A DNA stretch of 64,000 bases from Apodemus sylvaticus. Lineage: Eukaryota; Chordata; Mammalia; Rodentia; Muridae. Numbering within the stretch: position 1 is the first letter of the stretch; each line of letters starts with the position of its first letter. Shown here piece after piece: positions 49,816-60,712 of this stretch. Both the position numbers and the translations under genes were made by a program. Location of the stretch: contig NC_067477.1 in assembly GCF_947179515.1 (NCBI RefSeq), positions 72,650,644-72,714,643 on the forward strand, written 5' to 3'. The notes under the pieces are model-generated. The model did not search any database and was not told the DNA's origin. It was given only the letters and a program-made list of their open reading frames with translations.

Positions 49816-51540
49816 CATGAGAGACAAGCCAAAGGTAACATTCCTGCATGGATCCTGCTTCAGTTCTTGACTCCAGGTTCCTGCCTTGACTTCCTGTCTT
49901 GAATTCCTTACTGACAGACTATAATGTGGAAGTAAAAGCCAAATAAACCCTTTCACTTTAAATTGCTGTTGGTCACTCTATTTTATTAGAGCAAACAACA
50001 TCCTGAGGCAAAAATCAGTACTAGGAGTGAGATATTGAATTGAGAGACTTTTCTGTGGTTTTGGTGACATTTGAACATTAGTCTAGAAAATTCATTGATT
50101 AGCAAAAGTTCAGTAAGCAGACCTGTAGCAGCTAGAAGGTAAAAGTATTGAGATCAATGTAAATGACTAAGGGTGAGTTGTGAAATATGAGAGGGGAATT
50201 CCAGAATTTTTTATTCTAGCAGGACAATTTGATATTTTGAATTAGAATTTGAGGTTTTCTTAACTGAGAACTCAGAAACATCTCTGATTAACAAGAGTTC
50301 AGAACAACTAAATGAAACCCTTGCTTTTCTTGTATTAACATTTGTCAGCTAAGGCTGAAGAATTGTCTATGGTTAGCAAGAGACAAGCATCATTGAGGTA
50401 AAATATTCAGGAAAGGGTTTCTTTAGGGTCAGCACACACAAAAACACTGTGGTCCATATAGTGTCATATGCTGGCAGTCAAACTTTGCAATGTTCAAGAG
50501 AATTGGTGAAACTGGCATTCTGGATATGATCCATGTCCCTGAAGTAAGGCCAAGAGAAGCTATTGGTGAAAATATAGCTTAAATGCAGTAGTTATCTCAG
50601 CATTTGGTTGAGTATCATGGCACAACCACAAAAGAGAACAGTCAGTGGTGAATGGATCTGGCCTGAGTCTATGAATCAGCTGCTATAGAAGGCAGAGTTG
50701 GAAACGAGGAGTTGACCCAGTCCACTGAAGCCCAGCAATTGTCTCTGACATCTAGCACTGAGCTCTGAACTGGTTTTACACAGGTTTTACACTGACCTAA
50801 TTGGTTTTACACTGACATAATTATAGCTGTCTACTATAAAAAAAAGAAGCTTGCAACTTATCTTTTATTTGACAGAACCCCACAGTTAAGAGAATTTGAA
50901 ATCTTGGAGAGGTTTGGGGTATTTCAAAAAATTCTTGGAATATTTCAGAGGAGCTTTGGACTTTGAAGGGCTATCTTAAAGAAAGTGAACTAACTTAAAG
51001 TGTTAGAAGACTTAAAGACCGTGAGACTTTTAAAAGTTGGAATGTTCACTATTGTTACATTATCAACATGCCATCTTATGAATAAGACCGTAAAGGTAAT
51101 GGCTTAGTAGTGATATGCTTGGATAATTGTGTTGTCCTGTATACTTTTTATTCTTTGTTTTTGTTTGGTTAACTTGATGCAAGAATAAGGAATCTGGAAA
51201 AAGGAACATCAAGTGCCTATATGTAAGAGTGTTAGTAATTTTCTTGATGTTGGTGGGCCTGGTCAGGCTCGGCTCTCAGGCAGTAGTGCCAACTGTGCAT
51301 AGGTGGTTAAGAGTTATATAAAAATGTAGGTTGAGCAAGCCATGGGAAGCATGCTACCAATCAACATTACTTTATGTCTTCTGCTTCAGTTCCTGATTCC
51401 AGGTCACCTCCTTGAGTTCCTACTCTGACTCCCTTTGATGATGGAATGTGAAATAGAAGTAAAAGGTTAATAAAGCCTTTTTTCTTAAATCTCCTTTTGG
51501 TCATAGTGTTTTGTTGCTGCAATGTAGCCTAAATAAGACA

Positions 51541-54053
51541 TGTATGTTACATCATATCACATAAAAAGGATAGAACTACGAAATGCTTGTACAATAGAAG
51601 GCTCCTACGGAGAAAACTGTCTTCGCATCATTCTTCACTTTCTTACATCTGAGCTCATCCACATGGCAACAATCTTTATGGTGTCAGGAACGATTCCAAA
51701 AGCAAGTAAGACTATTGCTTCTTCTTCATTTACTGAGTCACTTTGTTCACTGAGCAAATGCTCCTCATACCTCACATGCTTATGTCCTGAAAACAACATA
51801 GCACAGACTAATAACAACATAAGTAGCAAGAATAATTTGAACTCAGGCAGAAATTTATCTGACTTGGCGGATAAATTTCTGAATCCTAAAATTGGAATAT
51901 AAGCTGAATAGCTTTAATTTTCTCTAAACTATAAGGCAGTAAAAACATAGTCTGGGGCTTAATGGCATTTTATTGTGGCAAAATGGTTAATCACTATCTC
52001 AACCTGGGGCAGCCTTCATGTATGGTTTAATCATATTGAACGTAATCCCATCAAAAGTTGCTTTGCTAATGAATCAATACTAAACACATATTGCATGATT
52101 CAGAAGAACATATGGCCACCTAACTTTTAGGTTTTTTTGAAAGATAGCTATAAAATGCACTAAGGACATGTATTTGGTAGAACATATACAAACTATTAAG
52201 AGGCTAAAGATATTGTTTCATAAAAACAATATTTATCCGAAGGTAGGCAACTTCCTGTTTCAGTTCTCCACATCTGTGAAGATAAGTGAGTTTTATGTGG
52301 ATCTGAAAGTGAATTAAATTTTTTCAAAGTATGTCTCAATGATTACAATTCTAAGTAATGGTAATAAGGTTTTATGGCACAATACATTTGGAAAATCATG
52401 AATTGAATGCTGTATGTAAAATGGACCTTCCAACTTGGAATTTTCAGGCTTTTAATGTAAAAAGGTGTATTTAATACAAGGGTGGTATAGCATGCTCCTT
52501 TTCTTAAATGGATTAATACAACAGCATTGTTTTGAGATGACTATTTAAAGGAGACTGTTTAGAGAAATGGAAGGGTAACTTTTGACATCTGAACATGGTC
52601 ATCTTGTACACTTAGAAGTGTCTACATAGATTAAAAACTATTTACTTTGCAGAAATTTTAGTTTACAGATTTTTTCTTTTGTCTGAAGCAATGAAAGTGT
52701 GCAAGCACTTTGAGTGTCCATCGACTTTGAGACACAACCATCTCTGCTCAAAGCATATACATCTACTCATGTTCTTCTCTTTTGTTCAGAGCAGTTCGGA
52801 CTGTCCCAGGTTCCTGGCTTCATGGTTCTCACATTATGGCTACATAAAAGAAACTAACTTAAAATATAATTAAATTGTTCATGTACAACTTTCCAGGTGA
52901 CAAATATCATATGCCAGGTGTTCATGTTTTGGGGTTATCAATACAAAAAAAGGCAAGAACAGGTGCGTTGAAGAACATAGGAATTAAAATTAAATTTAAA
53001 GAAGTACAGATCATTTTGTGCTTCTATGAGAACAATTTCATAGAGAAAGGGGATGATTACTTTGAATTATGGAAACAAATTTTAGAAACTCTCACAATTA
53101 GGCTAATAATCACCCCTGTTCTTTATTGATGTGAATTGAACATCTCTGTCTTTATGAAAAGACTTTATGTAAAACCTGGGGTCTGCCTGAAGATTTATAA
53201 ATCTCACCTTCCAGAAAGATTTCATTATATCAGGTATGGTTTAAAATATCTGTAAGCCTTGGAAATAAGACAAGTTATAGCATTTCAAGACATCTTTGGA
53301 CAATGTCAAATCTCAATGACACTGAAAATCTAAAAGAAGAGGAAAGAAAAACCCACCTGAACTACTTGTCCCAGAAATCATCTTATTGTCATCTAATCTT
53401 GGAGCTATTGGTTTGGGACAGTGGAAAATCATGAACACCAAAAAAAAAAAAATGCAGATAATTTCCCTGCCTTTTGCAATTTTTCTTGTTTTTCTGCATT
53501 TAGTTTTCATTTTAAAGCAATATGTTTCCTTCATTTCAAGTAAAAAAAGACAAAACCTTTTAAAATATATCTCGAATTGAGAAGTTATTTCACAGCTCTG
53601 CTAGTTTCAAGTAATCCAGGGAGAAAAAAAATACTATAAAGTAAGTTATAATTATTTTTTCCACTGTATGAAGTTGCACAGGATGAGGAGTTCTTTAAAA
53701 ACTACATATTGTTTTTAAGATTTTTACAATTTCATATGGACTCAAGTTAGATTCTGAAAGTTACTAGATCACTTTCATCTCATTTATTTTAATTGGAATT
53801 TTGATTTTTCATTGATTAAAGCTGTTGACCTAATCATTGAATGTCATATCCCAGTGGTTTATTGACTTTATTTTGGTGAATGAGAAACCTGACAACCTAT
53901 GAACATTAAAGCATGGTTACCATTCCAAGTCTGTCGTTTACCCAAAACCAAAAAGCATGAACAGTCATTAGAACTTTTAAAAAATAATTACTATTTACAG
54001 AGTCTGAAGTATTATCAGACTTGTAGCAGGGAGCCTAAAGATGACAGAGTCAT
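51541..54053. other. AT-rich unique DNA, no gene seen
   Basis: No interspersed repeat or coding frame is convincing. An A-run sits at about 53440-53452. The left target-site copy of the L1 insertion closes this interval. Confidence 0.5.
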
Positions 54054-54066
54054 AAAGAAATTATAG
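54054..54066 (+). repeat. Target-site duplication of the L1, left copy
   Basis: aaagaaattatag, identical to 59813-59825. On the opposite strand the nick would fall at cttt/atg, compatible with the relaxed L1 endonuclease preference (TTTT/AA). Confidence 0.88.
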
Positions 54067-55110
54067 GGGCAGTGGCTGCTGCGGTAGCAGGAGCTTGTCC
54101 AGCAGAAGGACCACCACCAATAGAACCAAGGCTACATGGTCCTGGCAGGCCCTGAACCCCTACCACTGACCATCACTGGCCAGCCAGGCTGCAAGCAGCG
54201 GCGGAGTTACAGCGCTTTTCACTGCACTGAAGCCACATCATAACTCTGCCTTCCGCCAGTCAGTTAAGAGAGGCTCTCCACCATCTTGGCTCTAGGATGC
54301 CAGAGAGATCTGACAGCCCCAGGTACACAGATGTAGCCCAAGGCCAACATGGCAGGGGTCTAAGCCCGACAGGCATTGGCCTGTACACAGGCTCTGGGCT
54401 GTTTGGGAGCGGGGGGCATTGGTGCACCAACCCGGCCAGGAGGTTGTTTGCCAGGCAGTCTGTCCCAGCACTTACAGGAAGCACGCACCACTATTTTGGC
54501 TACAGGACGCCAGAGAGTTCTAGCAAGCAAAGCCAGTTATAGCCCCAGGCCAACGTCGTAGGGGTCTAAGCTGAACAGGCTTTGGACTGCACCAAGGCCC
54601 TGGGCTGTCTGGTGGGCCATCTGTGTACCAACCTGGCCAGGAGGTTGTTAGCCCGGCAGACTGTCCCGGAACTTGCAGGGGGCACACACAGTGCCATCTT
54701 GGCTACCTGACAGAACCAGTTAGCAGTCATAGCCTGAGGCAAACATTGCTCGGGCCTAAGCCTGTTAGGCTTTTGCCTGGACTCAGGGCCTGAGCAGCTA
54801 GGCTAGCCTTGTGTGCACCAACACGGTTGGGGGAGTAGCTGCCCAGCAGAGGGATCACCACTCTGAAAAGTTCCCCGCAGCATACACCATCAGCACCCCC
54901 TGAAGGAGCAAACGGGCATCACCTGGTTCACAGAGACATTCTGGGGCAAGGCACACTAGGGCTCCAAGGGCACCCAAGAGGAGGGCAGCACATCAGCAAT
55001 CTGTGACAGGGGAAACCCAGCCATCCAATGTTTCAAAAATAGCCTTACAGACTCACAGGAGGCTCAAACACCAGCCGGAGACAAGACCAACTAATGCCAG
55101 AGATAACAAG
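54067..55110 (+). promoter_or_regulatory. L1 5' UTR/promoter with about three F-type monomers
   Basis: Tandem GC-rich units begin at 54281 (ccatcttggctctagg), 54491 (ctattttggctacagg) and 54694 (ccatcttggctacctg), giving spacings of 210 and 203 bp, close to the roughly 200-bp F monomer. Each holds ggccaggaggttgtt- or gggggagtagct-type and ctgtccc-type landmarks. A 214-bp unit before the first monomer (54067-54280) shares the GC-rich character but aligns poorly. The third monomer fades at about 54860 into the non-repeated leader before ORF1. In active copies such monomers drive internal Pol II transcription. Here they are diverged, and activity is unlikely. Confidence 0.85.
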
Positions 55111-56366
55111 ATGGCAAAAGGCAAATGTAGGAACACTACCAAGAGAAATCTAGGCAATATGGCAGCATCTAAACCAAACTCTCCAGCAACAGCAAGTCCT
55201 GGATACCCCAACACACCAGAAAAACAAGATTTGGATTTAAAAATCACTGGTCATGGTGCTGCTAGAGGAACACAAAAAGGACATAAATGAATCTCTTAAA
55301 GAAATGCAGGGGAACATAAATAAGCTAGAAACCCGTATAATGGAAGCACAAAAATCACTTAAAGAAATTCAGGAGAATAAGGCTCAAGAGATAGAAGCCA
55401 ATAAAGAAGGAATGCAAAAACAAAAACAAAAACAGAAAACAAAAAACAAAAAAAAACTTAAAGAAATGCAGGAGAAAGTAAGTCAAATGGCAGAAGTAAT
55501 GAAAGAGAAAACACAAAAATCTCTTAAAGAATTAAAGGAAAACACAAACAAACAAATGAAGGAACTGAGCAAAACCATCCTGGGTCTAAAAACAGAAGTA
55601 GAAACAACTAAGAAATCACAAAGGGAGACAACTTTGCAGATAGAAAACCTTGTGAAGAAATCAGGGGCCATAGGTGCAAATATCAACAACAGAATACAAG
55701 AGATGGAAGAAAGAATCTCAGATGCTGAAGATAACATAGAAACCATTGACTCAACAGTAAAAAAAAAATGAAAAATGCAAAAAGCTTGTATCCCAGAACA
55801 TCCAGGAAATCCAGGATACAATGAAAAGACCAAACCTAAGGATTATAGGTATAGATCAGAGTGAAGATTTACAACTGAAAGGGCCAGCAACTATCTTCAA
55901 TAAAATTATGGAAGAAAACTTTCCTAACCTTGAGAGAAATGCCCATGAATATACAAGAAGCCTACAGAACTCCAAATAGGCTGGACCTGAGCAGAAATAC
56001 TTCCTGTCACATAATAATCAAAACCCCAAATGTACTAAACAAAGAAAGAATATTGAAGGCAGTAAGAGAAAAAGGTCACGTAACATATAAATGAAGACCT
56101 AACAGAATCACACCAGACTTCTCACCAGAGACCATGAAAGCTAGAAATCCTGGGCAGATCTCATGCAGACTCTAAGAGAACACAAATGTCAGCCAAGATT
56201 ACTATACCCAGCAAAACTCTCAATTACCATAGATGGGGAAAGTAAGATATTCCATGACAAAACCAAATTTACACAATATCTTTCCACAAACCCAGCCCTA
56301 CAAAGAATAATAGGAGGAAGACTCCAATACAAGGAGGGAAAATACACCCTGGAAAAAGCAAGATAG
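55111..56366 (+). pseudogene. L1 ORF1, broken
   Basis: ORF1 encodes the L1 RNA-binding chaperone, which trimerises through an N-terminal coiled coil and coats L1 RNA in the cytoplasmic RNP. The start is the ATG at 55111 (MAKGK... N-terminus). The frame shifts near 55250. The next frame (55253-55771) holds the coiled coil, rich in Lys/Glu heptads (LKEMQ, LKEIQ, LKELKENTNKQ), and ends with RIQEMEERISDAEDN. An expanded A-run at about 55757 then introduces a stop. The RRM part (55780-56150) is recognisable but interrupted, including aataaaattatgg and an in-frame stop near 56090. The C-terminal domain is open at 56163-56366 (REHKCQPRLLYPAKLS, STNPALQRII) and ends at the usual position. No functional protein is possible. 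Confidence 0.92.
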
Positions 56367-56414
56367 TAACCTTCTTTCATCAAACCCAAAAGAAGATAAC
56401 CACTCAAATATAAA

Positions 56415-59400
56415 AATAACATAAAAAATGACAGGAAGCAATAATCACTATTCCTTAATATCTCTTAACATCAAAATGACTCAATTCCCCAATAAAAAGA
56501 CATAGACTAACAGACTGGATAAGGAAACAGGACCCTACATTTTGCTGCATACAGGAAACACACTTCAGTGTCAAAGACAAAAACTACCTTAGAGTAAAAG
56601 GCTGGAAGACAATTTTACAAGTCAATGGTCTCAGGAAACGAGCCAGAGTAGCCATTCTAATATCAGATAAAATTGACTTTCAACCTAAAGTCATCAAAAG
56701 AGACACTGAGGGACACTTCTTGCTGGGCAAAGGAAAAATTAACCAAGAAGAACTCTCAATTCTGAACATCTATGCGACAAATGCAAGGGCATCCTCATTC
56801 ATAAAAGAAACTTTAATAAAGCTCAAAGCACACATTGCACCTAACACAATAATTGTGGGTGACTTCATCACTCCACTATCCTCAATGGATCGATCAGGAA
56901 AACAGAAACTCAACAGGGACACAGTAAAACTTATTGAAGCTTTGGACCAATTGGATTTGATTGATATCTATAGAACACTTCACCCTAAAGCAAAAGAATA
57001 TACCTTTTTCTCAGCACCTCATGGTACCTTCTCTAAAATAGACCATATAATTGGTCACAAGACAGACCTCAACAAATATAAGAAGATCGAACTAATCCCA
57101 TGCCTCCTATCAGATCACTATGGAGTAAGAGTTGTCTTCAAAAGCAACAAAAACAACAGACAGCCCACATACACACGAAGGCTGAACAATACTCTACTCA
57201 ATGATACCTTGGCCAAAGTAGAAATAAAGAAAGAAATCAGAGAATTTTTAGAATTTAATGAAAATGAAGGGACAACATACCCAAATCATTGGGACACAAT
57301 GATAGAAGTGATAAGAGGAAAACTCATAGCCCTGAGTGCCTCCACAAAGAAATGGGAGAGAGCATACACTAGCAGCTTAATGGCACACGTGAAAGTTCTG
57401 GAACAAAAAGAAGCTAATTCACCCAGGAGGAGTAGAAGACAGGAAATCATCGAACTCAGGGCTGAAATCAATCAATTGGAAACAAAGAGAACCATACAAA
57501 GAATCAACGAATCCAGGAGCTGGTTCTTTGAGAAAATCAACAAGATAGATAAATCCCTTAGCCAGACTGACCAAAGGGCACAGAGAAAGTATCCAAATTA
57601 ACAAAATTAGAAATGAAAAGGGGGGTAGAACAACAGAAACTGAGGAAATTCAAAAAATCATCAGATCCTACTACAAAAGCCAAACTACTGGAGAACCTGG
57701 AGGAAATGGACAATTTCCTAGACAGATACCAAATACTAAAATTAAATCAGGACCAATAGATCATGTAAACAGTCCCAAAACCCCTAAAGAAATAGAAGGG
57801 GTCATAGAAAGTCTTCCAACCAAAAAAAAAAAAAAGCACAGCACCAGATGGTTTCAGTGAAGAATTCAATCAGACCTTCAAAGAAGACCTAACACCAATA
57901 CTCTTCAAACTCTTCCACAAAATCGAAATGGAAGGAGCACTACCCAACTCCTTCTATGAAGTCACAATTACACTGATACCAAAACCACACAAAGATCCAA
58001 CTAAGAAAGAGAACTTCAGACCAATTTCCCTTTTGAACATAGATGCAAAAATACTCAATAAAATTCTTGCCAACCGAATCCAAGAACACATAAATATGAT
58101 CATCCACCATGATCAAGTAGGCTTTATCCCAAGGATGCAGGGATGATTCAATATATGGAAATCCATCAATGCAATCCACTACATAAACAAAATCAAAGAA
58201 AAAAATCACCTAGTCATTTCATTGGATGCTGAAAAGTATTTGACAAAATTCAGCATCTTTTCATGCTTAAAGTCTTAGAAAGAACTGGAATTCAAGGCCC
58301 ACATGTAAACAAAATAAAAGCAATATACAGCTAAATGGTAGCCAACATCAAACTAAATGGAGAGAAACTTGAAGCTATGCCACTAAAATCAGGGGCTAGA
58401 CAAGGCTGCCCCCTCACTCCTAATCTTTTCAATATTGTACTTGAGGTACTAGCTCATGCAATTAGACAACATAAGGCAGTCAAAGGGATACAAATTGGAA
58501 AGGAAGAAGTCAAACTATCACTATTTGCAGATGATATGATAGTCTAACTAAGTGACCCAAAAAACTCCACTAGAGAACTCCTATAGTGATAAACAACTTC
58601 AGCAAAGTGGCAGGTTATAAAATCAACTCAAGCAAATCAGTAGCCTTCCTATACTCAAAGGATAAGCAGGCTGAGAAAGAAATTAGGGAAATGACACCCT
58701 TCACAATAGCCACAAACTGTATAAAGTACCTTGGGGTGATGGAGGCAATATATATGAGGTGACAGAGATCCAATATATATAAAGAACTCAAGAAGTTAGA
58801 CTCCAGAAAACCAAATAACCCTATTAAAAATTGGGTACAGAGTTAAACAAAGAATTTTCACCTGAAGAACTTCTGATGGCAGAGAAGTATCTTAAAAAAA
58901 TTGCTCAACTTCATTAGTCATTAGGGAAATGCAAATAAAAACAACCCTGAGATTTCACCTTACACCAGTCAGAATGGTTAAGGTTTAAAATTCAGGAGAG
59001 AGCAGGTGATGGTGAGGATGTGGAGAAATAGGAACACTCCTCCACTGCTGGTGGGGTTGCAAATTGGTACAACCACTCTGGAAATCAGTCTGGCAGTTCC
59101 TCAAAAAACTGGGCATGTCACTTCCGGAAGATCCTGCTATACTACTCCTGGGCATATACCCAGAGGATTCCCCAGCAGGTAATAAGGATTCATGCTCCAC
59201 TATGTTCATAGTAGCCCTATTTATAATAGCCAGAAACTGGAAAGAACCCAGGTATCCTTCAATGGTGGAATGAATACAAAAAATGTGGTATATTTACACA
59301 ATGGAGTACTATTCAGCCATTAGAAACAATGAATTCATGAAATTCTTAGACAAATGGATGGAGCTGGAGAATATCATACTAAGTGAGGTAACCCATTCTC

Positions 59401-59444
59401 AAAAGACTCTTCTTGGTATGCACTCACTAATAAGTGGATATTAA
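56415..59444 (+). pseudogene. L1 ORF2 (endonuclease/reverse transcriptase), broken and internally deleted
   Basis: ORF2 normally supplies the APE-like endonuclease that nicks target DNA and the reverse transcriptase that primes from it. Endonuclease motifs are visible: CCIQETH (about 56550), SDKIDFQPK, GDF (56861) and LLSDHYGV (about 57110). The usual Asn of GDFN is Ile (56867-56869). Frameshifts occur near 56475, 57600 and 58238 (at the reverse transcriptase motif A, DAEK...). LIPKPHKDPTKKENFRPISL, QGCPLTPNLFN and the catalytic FADD (58524-58535) survive, but a TAA at 58545 replaces the codon after IV. Between 58740 and about 58768 roughly 0.8-0.9 kb is missing and replaced by about 27 bp. 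The C-terminal knuckle region and the final SGY-stop (59442-59444) follow. Confidence 0.93.
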
Positions 59445-59690
59445 CCTAGAAAATTGGAATACCCAAAACATAATCTGCACATCAAATGATGTCCAAGAAG
59501 AATGGAGGAGTGGCCTGGTTTTGGAAAGACTCAGTGTAGCAGTATAGGGCAAAACCAGAACAGGGAAGTGGGAAGAGGTGGATGGGAGAACAGGGGGAGG
59601 GAATAGGTCTTATGGGACTTTCTGGGATGGGGAGCTAGAAAAGGGGAAATCATTCAAAATGTAAATAAAAATATATTGAATAAAAAAAGA
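59445..59690 (+). other. L1 3' UTR
   Basis: Contains gaggagtggcctggttttgg, aaaaccagaacagggaagtg, a G-rich tract (ggtggatgggagaacagggg) and the terminal aaatgtaaataaaaatat plus gaataaaaaaag. Parallel to 1087-1348. Confidence 0.9.
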
Positions 59691-59812
59691 AAAAGAAATA
59701 GAAAACCAACATATTTCAAAAAATTGAAAAGATGACTCAACATCTTTATAGTAAAAAACTCCCTACCTCTTACAGTCTTACAGGGTTACTTAATAAATCC
59801 ATATTGCCAAAA
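59691..59812 (+). other. Probable 3'-transduced sequence with downstream poly(A) signal
   Basis: About 120 bp of non-L1 sequence lies between the L1 3' terminus and the right target-site copy. It contains AATAAA at 59792-59797, followed about 12 bp later by an A-run (59810-59815) that merges with the duplication. This is what results when an L1 transcript reads through its own weak signal and ends at a downstream one at its source locus. Confidence 0.75.
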
Positions 59813-59825
59813 AAAGAAATTATAG
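59813..59825 (+). repeat. Target-site duplication of the L1, right copy
   Basis: aaagaaattatag, exact 13-bp match to 54054-54066. Sequence after it (attttatttt) differs from the L1 start after the left copy. Confidence 0.88.
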
Positions 59826-60712
59826 ATTTTATTTTTATTTACCTCAAAACTTACAACAATATGGAAGACATATCCTTATAAATAAGTGACATTTCATCAC
59901 TAAACAAGCTGTGATGAATCTAGGGGAAACTGCTGTACAACATTAAGAAAAAAATGTTTGAAATCAAATTGGTGAGGATGACTACAGCTATTGTTGAGGA
60001 ACTAATCCATTAGACAGAAAGAAATTCCACTGTTGACATTTAATAATGTAAACAAAATTGAGTAAAGTGGGACCTATAATGAAATGTGCATCTGATGACT
60101 GTGTTAAGAACACATATAACTGAGATACAAAAGCAAACGACTTGTGAAGACAGTTATTTCAGTTTGATATCTGTAATACTTGTGGGAGACCTCAGAAAGA
60201 CATGGGTTGGTCTTATCTTACTTTCAGTGATTGAGGGTACCCTAAGAAATCTTTTTCAGTGTTACAGAGTCCATAAATATGCACAACACTGAAGCTAGTA
60301 ATTAGGTTGAATTATATCACTTCAATCTAGCAATAGCCTGGACGTTATATAAAAAGATGGTTCAGCAAACACAACATCTCAAGTGAAATATAAGAAGTCT
60401 TTTGATTTTAGCCAAAAGAAAAATATTCTTTCTATTTTCCTTGATTCAGTTGAAAATATTAAAAAGCGTTTGCTTTAACATGAGGTTTAATTCATGTACA
60501 CAGTGTCTTAGTCTCCTGCCTCTAAATTATTATAAATTATTCATTGTACCAGAGCTATCATAGTCCACATCTTTACATTCTTCCCAGGATTTCTAGGTAT
60601 TTGTTCATCTTACTAAAAACATCTATGAAAAAGGGTACAGTTTTGAGCCTTCAGCTGTATTTGCCTCCCTCTATAAGTGTGTCTTCCTTCCTCCTTCCTG
60701 TCCTTCTCTTTT
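59826..60712. other. AT-rich unique DNA, no gene seen
   Basis: No repeat or coding frame of note. A pyrimidine-rich stretch (60680-60712, cttccttcctcc-type) lies directly before the next L1. Confidence 0.5.

Larger units (their letters stand above)
49125..51540 (+). mobile_element. Composite rodent repeat (RMER1-like), second locus, with nested insertion
   Basis: Same plan as 31104-32553. The left terminal unit (49125 to about 50025) starts tgtcttggttgtttctgg and contains ccttgacttcctgtcttg and gtaaaagccaaataaaccc; it is interrupted at about 49330-49815. About 1.1 kb of internal sequence follows (gatattttgaattagaattt and ttagggtcagcacac both have counterparts near 31.7-31.9 kb). The right terminal unit (about 51170-51540) has ctgcttcagttcctgattcc, gaaatagaagtaaaagg and ccttttggtcatagtg, and ends aaataagaca. 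No coding frame of note, and no clear target duplication. The family name is unverified. Confidence 0.55.
54067..59812 (+). mobile_element. Near-complete, inactivated L1 (F-type) with 3' transduced tail
   Basis: All L1 parts are present in order: a GC-rich monomeric 5' UTR (54067-55110), ORF1 remnants (55111-56366), ORF2 remnants (about 56415-59444), and a 3' UTR with G-rich tract and terminal aaatgtaaataaaaat (to about 59690). About 120 bp of further sequence ending in an AATAAA and an A-run precede the right target-site copy. Both ORFs carry several frameshifts and stops, and about 0.8-0.9 kb of ORF2 is deleted, so the copy cannot move. The F-type monomers point to an L1Md_F-like subfamily, older than the currently active A, Tf and Gf types. 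Confidence 0.93.

Noticed and set aside
54260..54561. GC-rich frames on both strands at the L1 5' end
   Set aside because: They lie inside the monomeric L1 promoter; no coding role is known there.
59691..59700. Shorter target-site candidate aaagaaat right at the L1 3' terminus
   Set aside because: Only 8 bp match, within A-rich sequence, whereas 59813-59825 matches all 13 bp of the left flank.
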